From Talinum fruticosum (taxonomy: Eukaryota; Streptophyta; Magnoliopsida; Caryophyllales; Talinaceae), in assembly GCA_021018815.1 (NCBI GenBank), contig JAITYX010000026.1:7316001-7380000 (forward strand): 64,000 nt of DNA, written 5' to 3'. Under the pieces are notes generated by a model that saw only the letters and a list, made by a program, of their open reading frames with translations, made no database searches and was not told where the DNA came from. Below, in pieces: positions 1 through 10,968 of this stretch. How positions within the stretch are numbered: position 1 is the first letter of the stretch; every line of letters begins with the position of its first letter. The translations under genes were made by a program, and so were the position numbers.

Positions 1-949
1 TCTAATTCAGCACTAGTCACTTTTCGTTGAGATTTCATAAAGTGACGTTTGTTCACATTGCAAAATGGATGATTGTGCAGCTTATCATGTCTCGGGACAG
101 TCCACACACCATTTCGTCTACTGAGAACCGAACCATTGCTTTGCAACCAACTCGTGTGACTTTCTTGACGTATGCCCTTTTGTCACCTTCTTCTTCATTT
201 TTCCCACTTTGTCTCTTACTTCCTTATTTCGCACAACAATACCTCTTCATAGTTATACCAGTGTCATCTGTTCTAGGTCTATTATTGTGGCGACGAATGT
301 TGAATCCCACCATTAAACCATAATTGTTATATAAATCATATGCTTCTTGCTCGAGTTGACCGTTTTCCCCATTAATTCAAATTCAACATTCTCTTCATAT
401 AATTTCTCAATAAGATTTTGATTTTGAGGATCTGCAATTTAGGTTAATAACTTATAAGAGAAATAAAATAGAATAACTTAAATAAGTAAATACTGTTATT
501 AGTTGTTTATATTATTTGTTAATCTAGTGTATCTTTAATGGTTCATAAGTGTATCTTTATCAGCAAATTAGTGTACCTTTTGTGAAAATTATATGATCAT
601 TTTATACCTCGTGATTAGTTTTTAAGAATATTGTCTTTAAGGAATTTTATCAAACATGTAACGTGTAATAATATGAAAACTAACAAATTAACACAAGTTA
701 TACAACAATATAACTTCAGCATGTTTCTAATAACTCATATATTTAGCATAAATCATACGTACCTTCACCTATGGTCTGGGATAAATTGTTGTAGTTCTCC
801 TTCTTCAATTTCTTCTTCCATTGCATCGAGTTCAGTCGTTGTTCAACTTCTAATTCAACATGTTCGAGCTCTTGTTGAACCTCTAATAATTATAATTCTT
901 CAATCAGTAATAGCTGTGCTTGAACAATTCTATTATCTTCAGAATCCAT
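1..949 (-). pseudogene. FAR1/FRS-like transcription factor pseudogene, 5' part
   Basis: Read on the minus strand, a first exon starts at the ATG at 947-949 with MDSEDNRIVQAQ and continues as a very acidic, Glu-rich stretch. It can end at an AAG|GTACGT donor near 763. A TTGCAG acceptor at 432-437 opens a second exon that encodes a FAR1-type DNA-binding region: EAYDLYNNYGLMVGF, then RRHNNRPRTDD, a Cys-Cys pair, VTRVGCKAMVRFSVDE, VWTVPRHDKLHNHPF and FMKSQRKV. The spaced Cys, Cys and HNH residues match the WRKY-like zinc fold of the FAR1/FHY3 family, which derives from Mutator transposases. The copy is broken by a stop in exon 1 (after LLLIEEL), a frameshift near NSMQW, a stop after CCAK and a frameshift after SVDE. 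The family usually continues with a MULE transposase core and a SWIM domain, which would lie before base 1 if present. It could be a host gene relic or part of a transposon. Family call fairly sure, exon limits approximate. Confidence 0.7.
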
Positions 950-1044
950 CAATTGCTACTTGATTAGGGTTTGATTTGTAGCAATTAAGTGTGATTTGGA
1001 AACCGATTAGAGAAATATTTATCTTCGAGTGTAGTTGAGGGATT

Positions 1045-1203
1045 GGGCTTTAGAAAGCATCAATGAGGATTGCTCGAGCATGGGATCACGGAAAGCATCA
1101 ATGAAGATTGGGACTTTGGAAAGTATCGGTGAGGATTGAGGCTTTAGAAAGTATCGGCGTGACCCATTTATAATTTTAGCGTGGCCCATTTATAATTTTA
1201 GCT
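1045..1203. repeat. Short imperfect tandem repeats
   Basis: About four imperfect copies of a GGCTTTAGAAAGCATCAATG-like unit lie between 1045 and 1160. They are followed by two nearly identical 22-bp units built on GTGGCCCATTTATAATTTTA (about 1160-1203). No coding meaning is seen. Confidence 0.6.
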
Positions 1204-1204
1204 A

Positions 1205-1623
<419 letters not shown>

Positions 1624-1695
1624 TTGTGAGACGCTTTTTCGTCTTCTCTCTCTCCTCTCACTCTCTCGCGAAGGGGCTGTGGCTTACAACCCACT

Positions 1696-3371
1696 ATGAG
1701 TATGAGGTTTTCAGCATTGTTTAGGCGCTTCAATGTTTCATATGAGGAGCTGAGTTCAATTCTGCAAAGGTGTACGAAATCAAAGTCTTCAAATCTGGCG
1801 AAGCAAATTCATGGGGTACTCATAACTAGTGGGATTGGTGAAAACATCATGTCATTGGACGCAAAGCTCCTCGGTGTATATGCTAGTTGCGGTAATCTGC
1901 CGTATGCACATCATCTGTTTGATAAAATGCCCAGCCCAAATACTTTCGCTTTGAATTGGATGATTTCGGTTATGGCGTTTCATGGGTATTCCCAGGAGGC
2001 ACTTTGGTACTTTTCTTTGATTCAAAAGACGGGAAATCTACCCAATAAGTACACATTTTCAATGGTTTTAAAAGCATGTGTTGGTTTGATGGATTTAAAT
2101 AAGGGGAAGGAAGTTCTTGCTCTCATAAATAAAATGGGTTTCCAATCTGATGTTTTGGTTTGTAATGCTTTGGTGGATATGTTTTGTAAATGTGGTAAGA
2201 TAGAGTGTGCTCGTAAGTTGTTTGATAAAATGCCTGAAAGAGATGTTGCCTCATGGACATCCATTATTTCAGGGTATTGTAATGTGGGAGAGTTTAATGA
2301 ATCAATAATGTTGTTTGAGCGGATGAAAATGGAAGGGGTGGAGCCGAATGACTTCACATGGAATGCAATACTAGTTGGATATGCTCAAAATGGAGATCGT
2401 CAAGGGGCTTTCGAACTCATCTCTCGAATGAAAAGGGAAGGCTTGAGCCCTGACCTGGTTACTTGGAATGCGTTGATTTCTGGTTTTGCTCGTAGTACTC
2501 AACCTGTTGAGGCTTTGAAATTATTTATAGAGATGCTTGTTGTTGCAAGAATTAGACCCAATCATGTTACGTTAACAGGGTTGCTTCCTGTGTGTGGATT
2601 GATGGGTTCAGCTCGAAAGGGAGGGAACTTCATGGTTTGATTTATAGATTTGTGCTTGGAGTTAATGTGTATGTGGCTAGTGCTCTTATTGATATGTACT
2701 CAAAATGTGGGAGTGTTACAGCTGCAAGAAATGTGTTTGAAGGATTTCCTATCAAAAACGTTGCACTGTGGAATGTTATAATTGGATGCCTTGGAAAACA
2801 TGGTGTTGTTGATGATTCAGTCCTACTGTTTGAAAGAATGCAAGAACAAGGTTACCAGCCAAATGAAGTGACATTAGTGTGTGTTCTTTCTGCTTGCAGC
2901 CATGGGGGTTTACTTGAGAAGGGCATGGAAATATTCCAGTCCATGAAAGACAAATATCAGGTTTGCCCAAACAAAGAGCATTATGCTTGTGTTGTTGACC
3001 TTTTATGCCGTGCTGGGAAGGTGGAAGAAGCTTATAAATTGATCAAAAGGATGCCTATGAGACCTACGGAATCTACCATCGGGGCTTTCTTCAATGGATG
3101 CACAATGCACCAAAGAAGAGATCTTGCCAGACAAATGGTTAAAGACCTTCCAGAAACAGATTTGAAAAGGCCTGGAACATTTGTGACACTGTCAAACATA
3201 TGTGCAGAAGAAGAAGAGTGGCAGGGAGTCCAGAATGTGCGCAAAATGATGAAGGGTAGAGGGGTTTATAAGAAACCTGGTTTCAGCCTGGTCTACAGTA
3301 GTAATGGATATATTGACCTTAAGCTCATAGACTCAAGCAAAACTATTGATCTTGGACAATGTAGAGGCTAA
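1696..3371 (+). CDS. PLS-class PPR protein (E-type C-terminus), one frameshift
   Basis: Intronless gene for a pentatricopeptide-repeat protein, a family that binds organellar RNA one base per repeat and often specifies C-to-U editing sites. Frame 1 runs from MSMRFSALF at 1696 to a stop at 2640. The match continues in another frame from about 2615 (SKGRELHGLIYR) to the TAA at 3369-3371. The junction is explained by one missing base in the cgaaagggaggg stretch (about 2613-2625). Together the frames give about 560 residues. Repeats are plain: DVLVCNALVDMFCKCGKIEC, ARKLFDKMPERDVASWTSII, PNDFTWNAILVGYAQNGD, PDLVTWNALISGFA, VYVASALIDMYSKCGSV, NVALWNVIIGCLGKHG. The C-terminus (WQGVQNVRKMMKGRGVYKKP, GFS) is an E/E+ motif, and no DYW deaminase follows. 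Such proteins usually recruit a DYW partner. The N-terminus may be an organelle-targeting peptide. The frameshift could be real (recent pseudogene) or a sequence error. Family assignment is certain; function of this copy is not. Confidence 0.85.
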
Positions 3372-6300
3372 TGAAAGTTTCTTCATTGAGTGCCTTTGTA
3401 CATAATTCTTCTGTAACGAGTAAGGACAGAAGGAATGAAGCGAAAAAAGAAGCAAAAGATATTATCGAACTCAAGGAATTTTTACTGTATAAAGTTCTCA
3501 GTTGGAAGATGATGATATACAATGCAAGGAATTAGTTACAGTTGAAGTTCAGGGATGAAGGTCAGAATTTTCTGAAGTAATCAGATTCCCAAGCTTCTCG
3601 AAGTCTCCCTCATCAGCCATGAAGTGATTTCATGATAGATGATAAGTTTTAAGTGTGCACATCCTCACAGGTCACGACATTTACATACAGGCAGTACTCA
3701 CCTATGCATTTCACAACTGCATTACGTTTCCTCTACCCTTTATAGCTTCTACTGTTATTAACATTCTTAGTAGGAACAAAAGATCAGATACCTGTCAAAT
3801 AGTACTGGGCTTGCTCTCATTCTTTGCTTGCACACTTCTCAGTATACTACTTAATGGTCTTTTTTTCCTGTAGAATAATCAGTAAGCAGAGACTTTCTTT
3901 CCCTTAATGTTTTTGTCAGCCAAATTATACTATTCCAAAGCTATTGTTGAATGAGGTTGTCAACTGCTAAATTTTTGTTGACAAGTTGCCTGATCCAAAG
4001 GCCCATTCATCATACTATCTATTTGCTTATTCATTTAATCAACTTGAGTATTTCAAAATTCAACATTTGAGGCATCAGTCTCTGTCTTTTCAGGGTCTTT
4101 CACAAATTTTCAGTGAAATCTTTCAAATGAATTAAATTGGGTATCAATTACATTGGAGAGTACAGGTTATATCCATCTTTCTATGGTGGTGTATGGTCTA
4201 ATGAGTCTGTTTTATTTATTTTTTGTTCCTTTTTTTGTTCTTTAGACAAACTTGATATTAATAATTTGCTAAATTTTTTCCGTTTTCAGCTAACCATAAA
4301 ATGGGTATCAATATTGTATTAGGCAGGATGTAAAGGAAGTTATGACTTGCAAATCCATTTTCAAGATCAAGACATGATGTGGAGCTGAACTAGAGGTTCT
4401 TGGTGACTTAGGTCGCTGTGGAAGCTGTGCTATTGGAAGAAAATACCGCAGGAACAAACAAGCAATCTTAGACGGATGATTTTAGTGACAGATGGTGAGG
4501 TAAGGAATGGAATATCAGATTAAAAATTAGACAAAGACAACAATGGACTATGAGAAAGTGGATGAATGGATGCTTGATAAAAAGAAAGGGAGCTATTGGC
4601 TGTGTGAGGCAGTCTTTACTTGCTGAGATTTCTTCCTATCCATCTCTCCAGATAGGTGTGCCCTTCTTTGCTGCTTTATTCTCTTGTTCATACTGCTGAA
4701 TCCATTGCTTGGTGGTATCTCAATTTGAGCCCTCAACCTTTGATTCCATATCACATTTCTAAAGTTGCAGTCCAACTGAACCTCAAACATGACTTGATTT
4801 TTAGCTGAAGTTTTTTGAGTCAGGAGTATATCATGATTTGTGCATCAATACTTGATTGGTCCTTGTATGTTTAGTTTTAAGCGTAACTCTGTTATTTGTT
4901 ACTGACTTTTCTTATAGCATTCTTCCATCATTCTGTTGATTGTTTTTTCTTGCCAAAGGTTTTGATATGAGAAAACTGTTTTCTGCAAAATCTCTTTGCC
5001 GTTGGTGGATGTCTCAGGATCAGCCTCTCAGCTTGTAGGATAAGGTTTCCTAACTGCCCAGACTCTGCTGTAGTTTTTGAGACAGGAATGTAGTAACTGG
5101 ACTGCTGTATTTATTCTATTTGAGACAAGTATCCTTTGCTGCTGTTGTTTGAGAACTGATTGACATGGAACTTGTATCTCTTTTCTTTCTTTCTTTCTTT
5201 CTTTTTGGAGAGGGGTGATTTTGGAAGCAAAATTTGATCATTTGATTTATCCAGCAAATAAATTAAAGCAGGAAAGAGAAGACAAGAAGGGGAGAAAGAA
5301 AGAAATACAGGCAAGGAAAAAGACAATCTGTGATTAAACAATCAAGAACTTTTCTGGATTCTAATGTAATCGAAGGCTGCTTAATGAAGGGAGGTAAGTT
5401 AATTTGGAAGATAAATTTGGCCATATTTCTACAAGTAACAAGCTTAAACTTGAAGCGGCAGGCTTCTTTTCACTGATCAAGGTGGTGAATGTCTGAATGG
5501 TGACCAATAACCTTATTTTCTATCATAATAATTAAGGTTGTACATGTTGAGCTTATTTTGCCACTGAAAAACCGGATCTTCCACTTTACAGTTCCAAATT
5601 TCCCCAGTAGTAGGCCTGATAGTCGCTAGATGATTCTGATAAAACTCACGGTTACATAGACAATGACTCAAGTGCTCGATTCACATCTGCACTCTTAATT
5701 TCTCGAGTGAAACAAAAAATATCTGAAGGAAAAGAAGGGAACATTTACAATCAATCTCGTATTTTATTGCATTTTGCCATCTTCCATCTTCATTACCTGC
5801 ATGAGCTGATCTTAACTACTCTATCCAGTAGAAAACAATGAAAAGTGGCTCATATGTAGGGAAAATTTGTAAAGTATCTTAAACTTGTTGTCTAAGCAAG
5901 TATCAGTGTTGAATCTTGTTGTCTAGTTGGGAATTTGAAAGCAGATTTTCAATTTTCCAACTTATTGAAAATGTCAGAGAACACCCCAAGGTTGTTATAC
6001 TAGAGGATTCCCTCAATACTAACTAGGTTCTGCAATCCAGCTCTGGGAATTTTAGGGTTCTGAATCAGTATCAGATATCCAAAAGTCTGAGCCTAGTCAT
6101 GAAAGTTCTTGAAAGACTTCTGAAGATAACATTTATGATCTAAAATAAGTACCTAAAAATTGAAAAAAGTTGAGCAATAAGCTTTGTTGGTTTACTAAAT
6201 AGGAATGTTTCCTATGTAGATGGGTATTTGAAGGGTTGTATAGAGCTAAAGGTTTTGATGCCTCAACTCTAATTTTTTATGGTAGTGAGAATCTGGATTT

Positions 6301-6400
6301 AGCAGCAAAGATGTTCCAGGATAACAAATGCCCTTAAAAACCATATTGATTGGTTACTAGTTCTTATACCGCATGTCACAGGATTGATTACGGTATCCAC
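3372..6400. other. Gene-free stretch downstream of the PPR gene
   Basis: No ORF here looks like a conserved protein. The first few hundred bases are probably PPR 3' untranslated region. A short TTTC microsatellite lies near 5178-5204. The rest is unremarkable AT-rich sequence. Confidence 0.5.
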
Positions 6401-6690
6401 TAAGGATTCCGTTGAAACACACCAACACCAGAACCGACCCTGGGAACAGATAATAAATTCTAGTATCAGATTCATGCATTGCAAGAGGTTATTTCTTCTT
6501 TGGAGTATATGCACAAAATCCTATTGATCGACATTGATTCTTACATAATCAACTGAGGATGTCGTTGAAACGCACCAACATCAGAACCGACCTCTGGAAC
6601 AGATGATAAATTCTAGAATAATATTCATGCATCGCAAGAGGTCATTTCTTCTTTGGAGTATATGCATAAAATCCTGTTGATTGGCATTGA
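6401..6690. repeat. Tandem duplication of about 150 bp
   Basis: Two diverged copies (6401-6537 and about 6552-6690) share GTTGAAACACACCAACACCA / GTTGAAACGCACCAACATCA, then AGAACCGACC, GATAAATTCTAG, TTCATGCAT and a shared stretch ending ATTTCTTCTTTGGAGTATAT. No protein is recognised. It is a local duplication of non-coding sequence. Confidence 0.75.
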
Positions 6691-7320
6691 TGAAATTATA
6701 TGTTTCCTACACTGAAAATTTTGGGTCATCCAAATGTTTGTTATACTAGACTTGCCATGCCACTTTTGGTTCAACCTGAATGATTCTTTGAAGTGTTCTC
6801 TCCTTCTATTGGTAGATGTGGTCTGAAACTCGATCATGGACCTCAGTTCATATTTTGAGTGATCTACTGATGGATGTGTAAGTTTCATCGTCTTTTCCAG
6901 ACTTCAGAGAAGTAACTGTAGACATAAGACTACCAAGAACTCTGTTGGTTGTTGAAAAATGAAACATATAAGAATTGTGACATCTTCTGCAATTCACATC
7001 CTGAGTTGACATTCCTCAGCATTCTGGGTAGCACATTATGTACATTTACTTCAATGCATAGCAAAATGGCTCAACTGAGAGTTCGAAAATAGCAAAGAAA
7101 GCCATTCAACTTTAATGATTCTAGTGAGCATTCTTCCAATTATGCATATCATCTAGTTTAGGGAAAAACTGACATGTGACTTGTGAGGCATGGATTTTAG
7201 CTTTTTTTTCTTTGCTTTTTTTTTTCAGGGCGGTTTGTAAATAGTGATTTTATTCGTTTGTCTTGTCGCCATTGTCTTCGTTCTCAAGTCCCATATGTTA
7301 CCATTTGTCTCCACTTATTA
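6691..7320. other. Gene-free stretch
   Basis: No conserved ORF, RNA gene or repeat recognised. T-rich runs occur near 7203-7226. Confidence 0.4.
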
Positions 7321-7340
7321 ACAAAGGATAATTCTTCCAT

Positions 7341-7389
7341 AGTTGAAATTCAACTATTATAGTTGAAATTCAACTATTATAGTTGAATT
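7341..7389. repeat. 20-bp palindromic unit repeated in tandem
   Basis: AGTTGAAATTCAACTATTAT occurs twice in tandem (7341-7360, 7361-7380), followed by a partial third copy. The core ATAGTTGAAATTCAACTAT is self-complementary. A similar motif lies in inverted orientation near 19530-19562. Confidence 0.8.
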
Positions 7390-7532
7390 AAATCACAATT
7401 ATTGATATTTTTAATCTTTAACTATAGTTAATTCTTTTTTTTTTATTTTGTTGAAATTAACTCTCCTCACGTTGTTTCACTCTCTGTAACTCCTTCCCCT
7501 CCCTCTAGCTCGGTATAAATTTCCTATTATGC

Positions 7533-7666
7533 TCTTCACAAGCATCAATGTCAAAAGCTCACATCTGTAATAAGCTCAAAAATTGTACTCAAAATAGCAC
7601 AGGCTGGAGGCTGCAGAGCTTTTGACTAAAATTACTTAATGCTTTTGACATTGATGCTTGTGAAGA
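7533..7666. repeat. Perfect 26-bp inverted repeat, hairpin-forming
   Basis: The 26 bases at 7533-7558 (starting TCTTCACAAGCATC) are the exact reverse complement of 7641-7666, with an 82-base spacer. A transcript from either strand would fold into a long perfect stem. A TATA-like element (GGTATAAAT) lies at 7512-7520, just before the left arm on the plus strand. The size and layout resemble a young plant MIR or siRNA hairpin, but I recognise no known miRNA in the arms. It could equally be an insertion footprint. Confidence 0.7.
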
Positions 7667-7742
7667 TGAGTATAAATCATTGCGTTTTGATTTGGGTGTA
7701 GCACAAAGCTCTGTATTGATCACTTGCCATCTGTTAATTTGT

Positions 7743-7999
7743 GAATTTTTCCATTTTACCCAATTTTCTTTTGTGATTCTAGGTGTCTGTGTGATATGCA
7801 TTCGATTTTTCAGTCAGTTGTGGGCAATTGTTCTTCTCATGTACCTCCTTTACAAGTTCCCTCCGTCAATGATAGAATTTTCCATTTTACCCCAATTTTC
7901 TTTTGTGACTCTAAATGTCTGTGATTTGCATTCAATTTTTCAGTCAGGGGAGAAGTTCTTCTCATGTACCTCCTTCACAAGCTCCAAATGTCAATGATA
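7743..7999. repeat. Tandem duplication of about 125-130 bp
   Basis: Copies at about 7743-7874 and 7875-7999 both run from GAATTTT(T)CCATTTTACC through TTTTCTTTTGTGA, GCATTC, TTTTTCAGTCAG and TTCTTCTCATGTACCTCCTT to GTCAATGATA. They differ by scattered substitutions and small indels. The ORF across them has no recognisable protein content. Confidence 0.8.
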
Positions 8000-8129
8000 A
8001 ATTTTCAGTAGTGGTGTAGATATTGTTCATATTAAGGTGGTTATGAGAACTTTTAACTTCACATTTTGGATATGACATATGTAACTAAGCACTAACAACA
8101 TGCCTAAAATATTATTAAAGTTGTTTAAT

Positions 8130-10968
8130 CATTACATGTAAAAATAAAAAAATTATGTTCTAAGCTTAGAACTCAAGGTTCTAAATTTAGAATTCTTGTC
8201 CTGGACAATCCTTTTTTCATTGGTTATCATTCTCTATTCGATTTTACACTTGTCCAAGACCTTAAATGGTCCAAACCACACTATCACCGAGTTCCACGCA
8301 CATAAATTGTCCCAAAAATTAAAATATTATGCTCCAAGCTTAGAACTCAAGGTGTTCAATTTAGAATTCTTGTTTGGACAACCCTTTTCTTCATTGATTG
8401 TCATTCTTTACTTGGATTTTATACTTGTCGAAGATCTTAAGTGCTCCAATCCGCACTATCATTGAGTTTCATTCACATAAATTGTCCCAAAAATAAAAAA
8501 AATTTATTGCAAGCTTAGCACTCACGATGCTTGAATTTGGTATTCTTGTTTAGACAACCCTTTTCTTCATTGATTCTCATTCTATACCAGATTTTATACT
8601 TGTCAAATATGTTAAATGCTCCTAACCACACTATCACCAAGTTTTACACACATAAATTGTTCAAAAAATAAAAAATTCTGCTCCAAGCTTAGAATTCAAG
8701 GTGCTCAATTTGGAATTCTTGTTTAGATAACCCTTTTCTTCATTGATTCTCCTTCTATACTTGAATTTTACATTTGTCCAAGACCTTAAATGCTCCAAAC
8801 TCGCACTATCACCAAGTTTCATGCACATAAATTGTTCTAAAAATCTCTGCTCCAAGCTTAGAATTCAAAGTGCTCAATTTGGAATTCTTGTTTGGACAAT
8901 CCTTTTCTTCATTGATTCTTATTCTATACTTGGATTTTACATTTGTCTAAGACCTTAAATGCTCCAAACCGCACTATCACCAAGTTTCATGCACATAAAT
9001 TGTTCCAAAAATAAAAAATTCTGCTCCAAGCTTAGAACCCAAGGTGCTCAATTTGGAATTCTTGTTTGGACAATCTCTTTCTTCATTGATTCTCATTCTA
9101 TACTTGGATTTTACACTTGTCTCCGACCATAAGCTGTTCCAAACTGCATTATCACCAAGGTTCATGGATATAAATTGTTCCAAAAATAAAAACATTCCGC
9201 TCCAAGCTTAGAACTCGGGGTGCTCAATTTGAAGTTCTTGTTTGGACATCCCTTTTCTTCATTAATTCTCATTCTCTACTAGATTTTGCACTTTTCCAAG
9301 ACTAAATGCTCCAAACCGCACTATCACCAAATTTCACACACATAAATTGTTCCAAAAATAAAAATATTATACTCCAAGCTTAGAACTCAAGGTGCTCAAT
9401 CTGGAATTCTTGTTTGGATAACCCTTTTCTTTATTGATTCTTATTCTACACTGGATTTTACACTTGTCCAAGAGGTTAAATTCTCCAAACCGCACTCTCA
9501 CCAAGTTTTACGCACAAAAATTGTTCCGGATATAGAATATAAAAAAATTATGCTTCAAGCTTAGAACTCAAGGTGCTCAATTTGTAATTCTTGTTTGGAC
9601 AACCCTTTTCTTCATCGATTTTCATTTACACTTGTCGAAGACCTTAAATGCTCCAAACCGCACTATCATGAAGTTTCATGCACATAAATTGTTCCACAAA
9701 AAAAAAAATTATGCTCCAACCTTAAAACTAAAGGTGCTCAATTTGGAATTTTTGTTTTGACAACCCTTTTTTCATTGATTCTCATTCTCTACTTGGATTT
9801 TACACTTTTCAAAGACTTTAAATGCTCCAAACCGCATTATAACTAAGTTCATGCACATAAATTGTCCCAAAAATAAAAATATTCTCGCTTAAAGTTTAGA
9901 ACTCGGGGTGCTCAATTTGGAATTCTTGTTTGGACAACCCTTTTCTTCATTAATTTTCATTATCTACTAGATTTTACACTTGTCGAAGACCTTAAATGCT
10001 CCAAACCGCACTATCACCAAATTTCACCCTCATAAATTGTTCCAAAAATTAAAAAAAAAATGCTTTAAGCTTAGAACTCAAGGTTCTCAATTTGGAATTC
10101 TTGTTTGGACAACCCTTTTCTTCATTGATTCTCATTCTCTGCTAGATTTTACACTTGTCCAAGATCTTAAATGCTCCAAACCGCACTATAACCAAGTTTC
10201 GGGAACATAAATTGTCCCAAAAATAAAAATATTTTGCTCCTAGTTTAGAACTCGGGGTGCTCAATTTGGAATTCTTGTTTGGACAACCCTTTTTTCATTG
10301 ATTTTCATTCTCCACTTGGATTTTAAACTTGTCCAAAATGTTCCAAACCATACTATCACCAAGTTTCACACACATAAATTATTCCCAAAATTAAAAAATC
10401 TGCTTCAAGCTTAGAACTGAAGGTTCTCAATTTGGAATCCTTGTTTGGACAACCCTTTTCTTCATTGATTCTCATTCTCTACTTGGATTTTACACTTGTC
10501 CAAGACCTTCAATGCTCCAAACCGCACTATCACCAAGTTTCGCACACATATATTATTCCAAAAATAAAAATTATGCTCCAAGCTTAGAATTCAAGGTGCT
10601 GAATTTGGATTTCTTGTTTTAACAACCCTTTTCTTCATTGATTCTCATTCTCTACGGAGTTTTACACTTGTCCAAGACCTTAAATGCTCCAAACCGCACT
10701 ATAACCAAGTTTCACGCACATAAATTGTCCCAATAATAAAAATATTTTGCTCCAAGTTTAGAACTCAGGGTGCTCAATTTGAAATTCTTGTTTGGACAAC
10801 CCTTTTCTTCATTAATTCTCATTCTCTACTAGATTTTACACTTGTCCACGATTTTAAATGCTCCAAACCGCACTATCACCAAGTTTCACGCATATAAATT
10901 GTCCCAACAATAAAAATATTCTGCTCCAAGCTTGGAACTCAAGATGCTCAATTTGGAATTCTTGTTTG
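8130..10968. repeat. Satellite array, 17 copies of a ~173-bp monomer
   Basis: A repeating unit contains GCTCCAAGCTTAGAACTCAA, then GGTGCTCAATTTGGAATTCT, TGTTTGGACAACCCTTTTCT, TCATTGATTCTCATTCTCTA, GATTTTACACTTGTCCAAGA, CCTTAAATGCTCCAAACCGC, ACTATCACCAAGTTTCA, CACATAAATTGT and an A-rich linker. The AAGCTTAGAA core recurs at 8162, 8336, 8511, 8685, 8854, 9028, 9204, 9376, 9557, 9718, 9892, 10067, 10241, 10407, 10580, 10754 and 10928. Spacing is 161-181 bp, mean about 173. Nucleosome-length monomers are typical of plant satellites. At least two variants exist: one reads AACTCAAGG after the core, the other AACTCGGGG or AACTCAGGG (copies at 9204, 9892, 10241, 10754). The ORFs inside are by-products of the repeat. 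Confidence 0.95.

Noticed and set aside
8130..10968. Regularly spaced repeats resembling a CRISPR array
   Set aside because: The whole 173-bp unit repeats without unique spacers, and the context is a plant nuclear genome, so it is a satellite.
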